Source: Clostridia bacterium (lineage in GTDB: Bacteria; Bacillota; Clostridia; Christensenellales; Borkfalkiaceae). From it: a DNA stretch of 21,411 nucleotides. The translations under genes and the position numbers were made by a program. The DNA is taken from assembly GCA_900767815.1 (NCBI GenBank), contig CAAGAM010000033.1, positions 1 to 21,411 of the forward strand, given 5' to 3'. The notes beneath the pieces are model-generated. The model was given only the letters and a program-made list of their open reading frames with translations. It was not told the DNA's origin and made no database searches. Of this stretch, positions 14,617 through 21,411 are shown piece by piece; within the stretch, counting starts at the first letter, position 1, and each line of letters begins with the position of its first letter.

Positions 14617-14618
14617 AT

Positions 14619-16076
14619 TTATTGTTTGTTTTTCTCCCTGCCAATGTAGTAAGAAATAAGTCCCGCCTGGTTTTCTATCGCTTCGGCGACGTCCGCGTTT
14701 GATTTTGCGTCGTCGATGCCGGCAAATACGCTTTGAATGCACATCAGAACGTCGCTCTGAATGTTGTTGGGAATGTATTTGTAAAAATCTCTGGTGGACG
14801 AAAACGGAGAATTCGCGCTGCCCGCCATATAAACGAACGCGTCGTTATCGAACGCGCTGCCGAGATTCTCGTGCGTGTAAGTTCTCCAGGCGGCGTTTTC
14901 GTCGTTTATGAGCGATTTAAGCACGGGAACGCAGTTGCCGGTTTTCGAGAATGCGTTCTGTCCCGCTTCGGAAACCACGAATTTAAGGAAAAGCCACGCA
15001 GCCGTTTTGTTCACGGCGTATTTATACATTCCGTAACCGGAAGAACCGCCGCCCACGGCGTAATTCGTACCGAATTGAGGAATTGCCGTAACTCCGAGTT
15101 TTTTAACGCCTTTTACTTGTTTAGTGGTCGTCAGTAAGTCCGAAAGACATGCTCTCGCCTGAAAATAAACGGCGGATTGCTGCATTCTGAAATTAACGCC
15201 CGAATTAGTGGTCTGACATTTTTCGAAATAGCCAAGGTCTTTTAACTGTTTCCAGAAATAAACCGCGTTTTTTGTTTCCTGACTGTTAAGCGCGCTTTCG
15301 CCGTTTGCGTTTATCACTTCGCCGCCGAACTGCTTGATGAGCGGCCAGCACCAGGAATCCCAGCAGGAGTTCACGTCGACGAGATACTTGACCGCAGTTT
15401 TATAAGGAACGCCGTAACCGTTGGTCGCGTCGCTTTTTTCAAGCCCCGTTTTGAGTTCGGAGAGCATCGTCATGAAATCGTCTTTGCTCATCTTTGCCGT
15501 GGGATAATCGACTCCGGCGGCGTCGAATATTTCCTGATTGAAATACATTACCACCTGATTGTAGTCTCTCGGCATCAGATACAGCGTGCCGTCTATTTCG
15601 GAAACCGAAACGGATTCGTCCATAAGCGAAGAAAGGTCGAACGAATCGTCCTTTTCTATAATTTTACTCAACGGGAAAAGTATGTCGAGATCGTAAAGCA
15701 CGTCGAGATAATCCTGAGCGAACCAGAAAACGTCCTCCATCGCGCCGTATTCGCCTTTACTGAAAGCGTAACTCGCGTTGTTTCTGATGCTGCCGTAATA
15801 TCCGTCGAGCGGATATTGATTTATTTTTACGGTTATATACGGATATTGCTCGTTGAAAGCGGACACGAGAGCGTTTATGGTGTTTATCTCGCTTTCCTGA
15901 CCCGAAATCGCTATCGACAAACTGCCCTGATAATTCGAGTCCGCATCGAGATTTATGCTTTTAACCGCTTCGTCGATTTCGTTGCCCGACGTGTCGCCGC
16001 CGCCTTTTTGCATGCACGAACAGCAAAGCGTTAAAGCGATTATCATCGTTATGAACAAACACATTAACTTTTTCAT
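14619..16076 (-). CDS. Sugar-binding lipoprotein of the CUT1 ABC importer
   Basis: 485 residues. The signal peptide ends in LCCSC (lipid-anchored Cys21), followed by a Gly-rich linker. The mature part has the family 1 extracellular solute-binding fold: LSIAISGQESEINTINALVS then AFNEQYPYITVKINQYPLDG near 53-92, and AAWLFLKFVVSEAGQNAF near 363-380 as the C-terminal hallmark. It captures oligosaccharides outside the membrane and passes them to the two permeases that follow. AAGGAG lies 9 nt before the ATG. A stable stem at 16103-16131 lies in the 71 nt leader and may raise the level of this cistron relative to the surface protein upstream (inference). Ligand specificity cannot be read directly; a rhamnose-containing oligosaccharide is the contextual guess. 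Confidence 0.93.
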   Translation of the reverse strand: MKKLMCLFITMIIALTLCCSCMQKGGGDTSGNEIDEAVKSINLDADSNYQGSLSIAISGQESEINTINALVSAFNEQYPYITVKINQYPLDGYYGSIRNNASYAFSKGEYGAMEDVFWFAQDYLDVLYDLDILFPLSKIIEKDDSFDLSSLMDESVSVSEIDGTLYLMPRDYNQVVMYFNQEIFDAAGVDYPTAKMSKDDFMTMLSELKTGLEKSDATNGYGVPYKTAVKYLVDVNSCWDSWCWPLIKQFGGEVINANGESALNSQETKNAVYFWKQLKDLGYFEKCQTTNSGVNFRMQQSAVYFQARACLSDLLTTTKQVKGVKKLGVTAIPQFGTNYAVGGGSSGYGMYKYAVNKTAAWLFLKFVVSEAGQNAFSKTGNCVPVLKSLINDENAAWRTYTHENLGSAFDNDAFVYMAGSANSPFSSTRDFYKYIPNNIQSDVLMCIQSVFAGIDDAKSNADVAEAIENQAGLISYYIGREKNKQ

Positions 16077-16102
16077 ATAATTTTTCTCCTTATTGACGCA
16101 AC

Positions 16103-16131
16103 GGGAGACTGCGTAAAACGCAATGTCCCCC
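16103..16131. other. Intercistronic stem-loop without a T run
   Basis: GGG, GAC and TGCGT (16103-16114) pair with ACGCA, GTC and CCC (16118-16130), with a bulged A and a 2 nt bulge, around a 3 nt loop. It lies between the surface-protein stop and the ribosome binding site of the binding-protein gene. Neither strand has a terminator T run, so it is more likely an mRNA-processing or 5'-end-protecting stem. Confidence 0.5.
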
Positions 16132-16147
16132 GCCGCGTTATAGCAAG

Positions 16148-19100
16148 TTATTTATTCTTTTTTCTCAAAACGACAAAGCCTATCGCCGCTATCGTTACGG
16201 CAAAGCACGCCGCCGAGCCTCCGCCAACGGCAGAAGAACAGCCGCCGGTCTTTTCCGGCTCTTCTTTTTTATCTTCTTTCCACTTGGCGTAAAGCGTTAT
16301 ATCTTTCGTAACAGGCGTTCTGAAATTGTAAAGTTCGGTGCATGCTTCGTCCGCATACCAGCCTTCGAACGTAAATCCTTCCTTTTTGGGGTTTGCCGGT
16401 TTGAATACGATATCGCCATCGCAAACGGTCTGCGGATTTACCGCCGAACCGCCGCTGGTCACAAACGTAACGGTATATTCTTTACCGACGACAGCGGTAA
16501 CGGTTTCGTCTCCCCATCCTTTGTAAACGACTACCGAGTCTGCGCCGTCAAGTTCGTATTCCACATCTCCGACGAAAACCGACTTGGCTTTGTAACCCTT
16601 TTCCGCGCTGACGGTAACGGTAATTTTATCTCTGAATCCGACGCCTTCCGTCTTATCCGCACTGATGGTGCCGTGTTCGGGCTGAACCACGGCGATATCG
16701 CTCTTTTGCGAAACGAGAGAACGGATATACTGCGTGGAGCCGCTCGTGGATACCGAAAGATACGCATAGCCGCCGATGAAATCGCTTCTCTTAACGCCTT
16801 CGAGGTCGGAGAACTTTTCGCCGTTTATCTTAACGTAGTTTTCCGTACCGTCCTCGCTGATATAAATCGTTATATAGAAACGATCGTTCTCGAACGGCTG
16901 TTCGAGAGTTGCGTCGGCAAAGAGCGCGCTCTGTTTGCCAGAAAGCATATCCTGCATTTTACCGAAATTCTCGGCTTCTTTAACGGTTTCCGTCTGCAAC
17001 AAAACTTTCGCAACAGAAAGGTCAGAACCACCTCCTTTAAGCGATTTTAAAAGTCCGTCGTAAAGGGCAAATCTTATTTTGCCGGTGACCGCGTTGTTCT
17101 GGTAATCCCAGTTTCTCGCGCTCCATTTTATGGTTATTTCCTTGCTTACGTCCAGTTTCAGAAGGTTCGTTATCGAGCCGGAAGAACATATAAGAAATCC
17201 GGTTTCGTCCTCGTAAGTGTAGAAAGAAGTGTCGTGCTGATAACTGCCGTAATAAGAATTGATTATCTCGTTGCCGTCTTTATCGACGAACGAATCGCCT
17301 ATATCCCACTGCGTGTAGTTCGCGTCCCAGCCGTTGTCGTCCGTGTCTATTTCATACGGATATTCCTCGTCTACAACGCCGTGCAGTTTATGATAAAGAA
17401 CTATTTCCTCTTCATACCATTTGAGGGTGAGTTCCATATCTTTCGTAACCGCGTCGTCCACGCCGAAATCGTTGCCGTTTTCATCCACGTAAGTGAATGC
17501 GAAACCGTATTCGTCGAAGTAGGTCGGCGTTCCGTAAAGCGTCTCTCCGTCCTTGACCTCCACGCTTACATATTCGTACTTGCCCGTTTTCGATTTGATC
17601 TTTACGGTGTGATAGGTCGCTCCGTTTTGTTTATATGCGGCGTAAATCGCCACGTCTTTATCGATAACGCTGTCGAAATCGAACTTAACCGTAAGCGACG
17701 AATCGGTGTAATAACCGAGGAAAGTATAACCGTCGATCTCCTGAGCGGCGGGCGCTTCCGCTTTGCTGCCGATGAAAACCGATTTCGTGGTTTCTTCGTA
17801 GCCGGGAACGTTCGACTTAAACGTCACGTTCGCCTTTGCGGTGGATTGCGTAACCTTGATTTTGAACTGATTGGTGCCGAGCGACAAAAGTTGCAGATAA
17901 GCATAATCCGTTACGAAATCGCTTCTCTTGACGTTTATGCCGCAGATTTTGGCTCCGTTTGCCGCGACAAAACTTTCTTCCGCCGTCTCGCCGATATAAA
18001 TCGACAACGTGACGTATTTTTCCGCGCTGTCGTCCTGATACGAGACGTAATCGAGAACTTCGCTCACAAAATCCCCTATTTGTATCCTGTTGTAAATCGG
18101 GCTTGCGGGAGTTTCGTCGCTCCCTTTCTCGGTACTTCCGTAAATAGGCAACTTGTTACCGAATTCGGGGTTCCAGCCGTTTACGTCCGCATAATAAATC
18201 TGTTCGAGACTGTCGAACAAACCGAATACGAAGCGCGCTTGTTGATTCCACGATTTCATGCTGTTCATCGCAAGCCTTATGTTTATAAGACCGGTGAGGT
18301 CGAGCGGCATTCCGTAAGTTACGTATCTCGCGCCGTCGAGTACGAAAATCGTTCCGTCCGAATTGACCAGAGTGCAATATTCGGTGTTATACATACCGTA
18401 ATTTACGGTTATGATATCCTCGTCGTTCTCGTCGAAATATTTCACTCCGTTCTGATTTGCGGAAATGCCGTTTTCGTCGTAAGGAAGGTCGATTTTGCCT
18501 CTTACGTCGTAAACGTCGACGGGCGCTTTTTCATAGACTACTTTCAAAGTCAGGTCGGAAGTTATCGGCGCGGTCACGTCGTATTCTTCGTCGCCGAGGT
18601 AGAATTTGGTTTTAAAACCTTTCACGCCGATTTCTTCGGGAACAACGAGCGCTTCGTTATCGCCCGCACCGACTTCGACCGAAGTACCTCTTCTTTCGTC
18701 TTTGATCGTTACGGTGTGATCCCATGCCGATTCCTGCGTTATCTGAACTTCTATTTCCAGAACTTCGTTTATCGCAACGTGAAGATATGCGCCTTCCCGG
18801 AAATCGCTTCTTTTAACGTTCGGAGCAATAACCTTTATTCCGCCGAAGTTTACGTAAGATTCTTCGGCAGTTTCGCCGATATAAAATTCCAGTTCGCCGT
18901 AACCCGTCTTGTCGTAGTTCATTGAATTTTCCGAAAGCGCGCCGTTTACGCAGATTTTATTGGCAAGATGTCCGTAATCTTTATAGTTGGCGTCGGTCTC
19001 GACGTAATTCGAACCCCACATATTGATCTTAACGCCTTCCGTACCGAGATTCCACGTGTTTGAAGCCGCCTTATAAGCGTTTTCAAGCCCGTCTATAACG

Positions 19101-19480
19101 CTGAAAATAAACCACGAATGGTTAGACCAGTTCGGATCGAGTCTGAATTTTATCTTCGTCTTTTTCGTAAGATCGAGTTGGTTAATGTTTAAGTTGTTGC
19201 CGTAAGCAAGAACGAACGTGGAAGTATTGCCGGTAACAAGATGGCTTCCCGCCGAGTTATACGAACCGAATTGCGTACCGATAATAACGTTACCTGCCTC
19301 GTCCATATATGCTGTTCCCGGGTTGTTTTTGTGCCACCCGTTCTCGTCGATTTCCGCAACAAATTTGTTTCCCGCACTGTCTTTATATTCTTTGGAAGTC
19401 TCCGCCGTCGCCATAATGACCGAAAGGCTGAGACAACACATTAAAAGACACGTGAGGAAAATCATTAACTTTTTTCTCAT
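16148..19480 (-). CDS. Large surface protein with three copies of an unnamed domain and InlB/Flg_new-type repeats
   Basis: 1110 residues. Start: the ATG at 19480 with GGGAGG just upstream; the ATG at 19492 lies within that site. A signal peptide ends near AETSKEYKD (about 26). Three repeats of about 220 residues follow at roughly 34-250, 324-546 and 699-926. Each has a DENGW or DDNGW-type start, a GSY/GMY motif, a strand with F.LFD/YDGL, a YIGETAEES-like stretch, and VKRSDF followed by AYL. Between and after them lie InlB/Flg_new-type beta modules (about 552-617, ending IYAAYK, and 1001-1068, ending LYAKWKED). The C-terminus is GGCSSAVGGGSAAC, a hydrophobic helix and RKKNK, which looks like a membrane or wall anchor. 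No catalytic motif was recognised. As first structural gene of a glycan-import operon it may be a glycan-binding adhesin, with each repeat a binding module (inference). Confidence 0.8.
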   Translation of the reverse strand: MRKKLMIFLTCLLMCCLSLSVIMATAETSKEYKDSAGNKFVAEIDENGWHKNNPGTAYMDEAGNVIIGTQFGSYNSAGSHLVTGNTSTFVLAYGNNLNINQLDLTKKTKIKFRLDPNWSNHSWFIFSVIDGLENAYKAASNTWNLGTEGVKINMWGSNYVETDANYKDYGHLANKICVNGALSENSMNYDKTGYGELEFYIGETAEESYVNFGGIKVIAPNVKRSDFREGAYLHVAINEVLEIEVQITQESAWDHTVTIKDERRGTSVEVGAGDNEALVVPEEIGVKGFKTKFYLGDEEYDVTAPITSDLTLKVVYEKAPVDVYDVRGKIDLPYDENGISANQNGVKYFDENDEDIITVNYGMYNTEYCTLVNSDGTIFVLDGARYVTYGMPLDLTGLINIRLAMNSMKSWNQQARFVFGLFDSLEQIYYADVNGWNPEFGNKLPIYGSTEKGSDETPASPIYNRIQIGDFVSEVLDYVSYQDDSAEKYVTLSIYIGETAEESFVAANGAKICGINVKRSDFVTDYAYLQLLSLGTNQFKIKVTQSTAKANVTFKSNVPGYEETTKSVFIGSKAEAPAAQEIDGYTFLGYYTDSSLTVKFDFDSVIDKDVAIYAAYKQNGATYHTVKIKSKTGKYEYVSVEVKDGETLYGTPTYFDEYGFAFTYVDENGNDFGVDDAVTKDMELTLKWYEEEIVLYHKLHGVVDEEYPYEIDTDDNGWDANYTQWDIGDSFVDKDGNEIINSYYGSYQHDTSFYTYEDETGFLICSSGSITNLLKLDVSKEITIKWSARNWDYQNNAVTGKIRFALYDGLLKSLKGGGSDLSVAKVLLQTETVKEAENFGKMQDMLSGKQSALFADATLEQPFENDRFYITIYISEDGTENYVKINGEKFSDLEGVKRSDFIGGYAYLSVSTSGSTQYIRSLVSQKSDIAVVQPEHGTISADKTEGVGFRDKITVTVSAEKGYKAKSVFVGDVEYELDGADSVVVYKGWGDETVTAVVGKEYTVTFVTSGGSAVNPQTVCDGDIVFKPANPKKEGFTFEGWYADEACTELYNFRTPVTKDITLYAKWKEDKKEEPEKTGGCSSAVGGGSAACFAVTIAAIGFVVLRKKNK

Positions 19481-19580
19481 TTTGCCTCCCATATATAGAT
19501 CGGACGCTTGGATTTTTCAAATGCTTTTTTGAAACGCCCGACGCTATTTTTTTAATTTTATCGGATTTTAAAATTTTATT

Positions 19581-19637
19581 CGCCGAAATCCGTTAAACCC
19601 GCCGAACCCCGCTAAACCCGCCGAGATTCCGTCAATC
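19581..19637 (+). repeat. Three tandem 19-bp repeats at the lacI 3' end
   Basis: CGCCGAAATCCGTTAAACC (19581-19599), CGCCGAACCCCGCTAAACC (19600-19618) and CGCCGAGATTCCGTCAATC (19619-19637) follow one another without gaps. The third includes the lacI stop codon. They form the distal part of the 151 nt lacI-surface gene gap. In that gap no clear promoter for the surface gene was found, only a weak TTTCAAA/TTTGAAA stem at about 19517-19535. Confidence 0.7.
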
Positions 19638-20615
19638 GATTTCAGTGCTTTCACGCTCTATGAAGTCCGCGGTTATTTCGCCGACGTAAGTTTCGTTGTT
19701 TCCGGTGAGATATTCGATATATTTTAAACCTTCTTTTTCGATATTGAGAGAAATCGTGGAAATGGACGGATTGAGCATGCCCGAAATAAGAATGTTATCG
19801 AACCCTACGACTTTGATATCCTGTGGTATCCTTTTACACTTTTTCTGAGCCGCCATAATCGCGCCGAAAGCCATCATATCGTTCAGGCACATAACCGCGT
19901 CTATTTTTTCCTCTTTTTCGATAAGTTCGCTCATCTTGGAGTAACCTATGACATAACTTTCCTCTTTGGGATAATTGCCGTACATTACGGTGTCTTCGCG
20001 CACCGGCAAATCGTGTTCTTTAATGTAATTATTGAAATAACGCACGCGAGTATCGCTTTCGAGCATTTCTCCGCTTATACCGGATATAAAATAGAAATGC
20101 CTCAATCCGCCGTTCAGCATTTTATCGAGAGCGATTTTCATCGCGTTTTCGTAGTTGATGGTCATGCAGAACAAATCTTTTCCGTGTCCTGCGTAAATAT
20201 ATTTGATTCCGAGTTGCCTTAAAATGTCGATATATTTTTCAGGGAAATGCGCCGAATAATTGAGAATTCCCATCACCCTTATGCCGATAAGACTTTCGAG
20301 TATGGTTGAAATATTCTCCTCGCTGCTCTTCACTATGTTTATAAAAATCCCGGATTTAGACGCGTACTTTTCCATTACGTCTACGACTTGCAGGTAATAA
20401 GGGTTCGAAAGGTCGGGAACTAAAATCGCAATGGTTCTGTTCACGCCGTTGAATAACGTCGACGCGAGTCTGTTCGGAATGTAGCCCGTTTCCTTTATCA
20501 CGGCTTCTATTTTTTCACGCGTTTTTTCGGAAACGTATCCGCTGTTGTTTATAACTCGGGTAACGGTCATGCTCGACACTCCCGCTTTTTCGGCAACCTC
20601 TTTTATAGTAATCAT
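19632..20615 (-). CDS. LacI-family transcriptional regulator
   Basis: 327 residues. The N-terminal helix-turn-helix ITIKEVAEKAGVSSMTVTRV and hinge helix PNRLASTLFNG are diagnostic; a periplasmic-binding-protein-like sugar sensor follows from about residue 60 (TIAILVPDLSNPYY) to the end (VVGFDNILISGMLNPSISTI). It normally represses a sugar operon until an inducer binds. Start: the ATG at 20615 with GAGGGG just upstream; the frame runs to 20687 but that Lys/Gln-rich extension lies ahead of the family's normal N-terminus. The gene has a perfect vegetative promoter with a palindromic operator just downstream of the start site, so it very likely controls itself. The rhamnoside operon follows on the same strand 151 nt later, without a convincing separate promoter or terminator, so lacI may be its first gene. 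Confidence 0.93.
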   Translation of the reverse strand: MITIKEVAEKAGVSSMTVTRVINNSGYVSEKTREKIEAVIKETGYIPNRLASTLFNGVNRTIAILVPDLSNPYYLQVVDVMEKYASKSGIFINIVKSSEENISTILESLIGIRVMGILNYSAHFPEKYIDILRQLGIKYIYAGHGKDLFCMTINYENAMKIALDKMLNGGLRHFYFISGISGEMLESDTRVRYFNNYIKEHDLPVREDTVMYGNYPKEESYVIGYSKMSELIEKEEKIDAVMCLNDMMAFGAIMAAQKKCKRIPQDIKVVGFDNILISGMLNPSISTISLNIEKEGLKYIEYLTGNNETYVGEITADFIERESTEID

Positions 20616-20732
20616 TTTCCCCTCGGTTTTCTTTTTTTTGCTTTCGCTCTGTTTTTGTTCTTTTTTTCGTTCTTTTCCGTTCGGCAAAGCATTTTAGCCT
20701 TATCGACCGCTAATTTTGCTGCTTTTTAAAAC

Positions 20733-20748
20733 ATGTTACCGATAACAT
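20733..20748. promoter_or_regulatory. LacI-type operator
   Basis: ATGTTACCGATAACAT is a 16-bp near-perfect palindrome with a central CG, the classic form of LacI-family operators. It begins about 6 nt after the predicted transcription start of lacI, a position where binding would block transcription. No second clear copy was found by eye elsewhere in the window. Confidence 0.8.
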
Positions 20749-20761
20749 ATTCTGTAAGTCT

Positions 20762-20791
20762 ATTATAGCAGATTTGAATCCTATTTGTCAA
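20762..20791 (-). promoter_or_regulatory. Vegetative promoter of lacI
   Basis: TTGACA (20791-20786), an 18 nt spacer and TATAAT (20767-20762), both consensus hexamers. The start near 20754 gives a leader of about 140 nt containing the operator. Confidence 0.88.
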
Positions 20792-20888
20792 TACTTTTTG
20801 AAAAATTTTTCCTAAGTTTTTTAGATCGAGTTATCTGCATCGAAAAATTATCGAAAACAAAGAGAAATTTTGCCGGTTTAAGAAATGC

Positions 20889-20914
20889 AAAAAATCCCGA
20901 CTATCCGGGCGATT
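20889..20914 (-). terminator. Minus-strand terminator upstream of the lacI promoter
   Basis: On the minus strand CCCG (with flanking AAT) pairs with CGGG (with ATT) around a 6 nt loop, followed directly by six T. The stem is short. It would stop transcription coming from beyond the right edge before it enters the lacI promoter. Confidence 0.5.
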
Positions 20915-21050
20915 CCGACGTCAGGAAACAAAAAAGCGCGTGATTATTGTAATTGTTTTAACATAATATGCGTGGTAATTGTTCTGCAATCGGAAAAATA
21001 TTGCAAATAAATTATTGCTCAATAGAAATCTGTTTTTATATTTATAATAG

Positions 21051-21083
21051 CGGAAGTTTGTAAAAAGCAGACTTCCGTTTTTA
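21051..21083 (+). terminator. Plus-strand terminator 1
   Basis: CGGAAGTTTG (21051-21060) pairs with CAGACTTCCG (21068-21077) with one wobble, loop of 7 nt, followed by TTTTTAT. TATAAT at 21043-21048 precedes it but has no matching -35 box. No gene ending here was found on the plus strand. Confidence 0.7.
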
Positions 21084-21092
21084 TACAATTGA

Positions 21093-21129
21093 GCCGCTCG
21101 GATAGAAATTTTATCCCGGCGGCTTTTTT
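21093..21129 (+). terminator. Plus-strand terminator 2, tandem
   Basis: GCCGC and GGATA (21093-21104) pair with TATCC and GCGGC (21112-21123), with a 2-nt internal mismatch, followed by six T. Only 15 nt separate it from the previous hairpin, so the two work in series. Apart from the terminators and the repeats at 21185-21363, I see no supported gene in 20800-21411. Confidence 0.7.
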
Positions 21130-21184
21130 GTTTGCGAAAAAAAATTATAAAAATTTCGTGAAAACGGTTGTAAAACGAAAACTT

Positions 21185-21363
21185 GTGTCCTTGTTAATAT
21201 GGAGGGATATTTTCTCATGTAAAATTTTTTGAAAATATAGCTGTCAGACCGTCAACTTTACTATTTTCGTGTCCTTGGTTAAGTGGGAAGAGTTTTTGCG
21301 AGAATTTAGTGGAATACCCTCACAAATGCATTGTAACTTTCCAATATAAGTAGGAGGATTTTT
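21185..21363 (+). repeat. Imperfect repeated motif (GTGTCCTTG...TGGRRGGA-TTTT)
   Basis: GTGTCCTTGTTAATATGGAG starts at 21185 and GTGTCCTTGGTTAAGTGGGA at 21269, 84 nt apart; both go on into a purine run and T-rich bases. A third partial copy, ATAAGTAGGAGGATTTTT, lies at about 21346-21363 and lacks the GTGTCC part. Reiterated motifs of this kind occur at the ends of some insertion sequences, but no transposase is visible here. Confidence 0.45.
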
Positions 21364-21411
21364 ATTTTTTCCGAAAACACCCCGCCAAACGATATGCAAA
21401 TGTCCATTTAT
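21244..21411 (-). other. Short open frame cut by the right edge; possible 3' end of a gene
   Basis: This frame is open from the edge to a TGA at 21246-21244 (55 codons). It reads INGHLHIVWRGVFGKN, NPPTYIGK, then SSHLTKDTKIVKLTV. I do not recognise the protein. The repeated motif above lies inside it and encodes part of it. A chance open frame of this length is quite possible. Confidence 0.2.

Noticed and set aside
17234..18925. Open frame of 563 codons on the plus strand
   Set aside because: It is antisense to the surface-protein gene, has no ribosome binding site, and its Arg/Val/Phe-rich composition is what the complement of a Glu/Asp/Thr-rich gene gives.
19581..19637. CRISPR-like array
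   Set aside because: The repeats are contiguous with no spacers and only 19 bp long; no cas genes are present.
20616..20687. 24-residue extension of the LacI regulator
   Set aside because: The family N-terminus and GAGGGG site fit the ATG at 20615; the extension is low-complexity Lys/Glu/Gln.
20885..21010. Plus-strand 41-codon frame starting MQKIPTIRAIPTSG
   Set aside because: No ribosome binding site or promoter; overlaps a minus-strand terminator.

Overview
The window reads as a piece of an uncultured, gut-type Gram-positive anaerobe of the class Clostridia. The reasons are moderate GC, strong AGGAGG-type ribosome binding sites, near-perfect vegetative promoters, several lipoproteins, a CUT1 sugar transporter without its own ATPase, and a surface protein with InlB/Flg_new-type repeats. 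Taxonomy is inference only. No rRNA, tRNA or CRISPR array was seen.

Region 1 (1-3655) is an envelope-polysaccharide and ECF sigma module. On the minus strand, in reading order, lie an ECF sigma factor, a one-pass membrane protein in the anti-sigma position, and the start of an MBOAT O-acyltransferase that runs off the left edge. Diverging on the plus strand is a processive family 2 glycosyltransferase broken into two overlapping frames. Three copies of one two-box motif (GTGGACAAA, 13 nt, TTGTTT) sit in front of the glycosyltransferase, the anti-sigma gene and the MBOAT gene. The sigma gene itself has an ordinary vegetative promoter. The simplest reading is a small unnamed ECF regulon for making and acylating a surface polysaccharide.

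Region 2 (3656-6470) is an accessory and scar zone. It holds a stand-alone ATPase of the AAA_14/DUF4143 type with its own promoter and a terminator upstream of that promoter. Next come a decayed large serine recombinase, the left end of an IS30-type element, and the 3' part of a membrane-anchored XRE-type regulator whose N-terminus is replaced by the IS30 start. Bidirectional terminators separate these pieces.

Region 3 (6609-20800) is a minus-strand carbohydrate-use locus. In transcription order it encodes a LacI-family regulator with a perfect promoter and a palindromic operator, a 1110-residue surface protein with three copies of an unnamed ~220-residue domain, a solute-binding lipoprotein, two ABC permeases, a GH78 alpha-L-rhamnosidase, an SGNH esterase lipoprotein, a GH71/GH99-like lipoprotein with a C-terminal CBM9-like domain, and an RpiB/LacA/LacB-type isomerase. 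Spacing is tight (overlap to 72 nt), except for 151 nt between lacI and the surface gene. The locus fits capture, deacylation and trimming of a rhamnose-containing, esterified glycan such as a pectin fragment outside the cell, uptake by ABC transport, cleavage by the cytoplasmic rhamnosidase, and isomerisation of a sugar phosphate.

Region 4 (20800-21411) has no convincing gene. It holds a minus-strand terminator, two tandem plus-strand terminators, a repeated GTGTCCTTG-type motif and one short open frame cut by the right edge.

The most interesting signals are the three-copy sigma-type promoter motif with a terminator folded over one copy, the triplicated surface domain, the isomerase lacking two expected histidines, and the GH-like lipoprotein.
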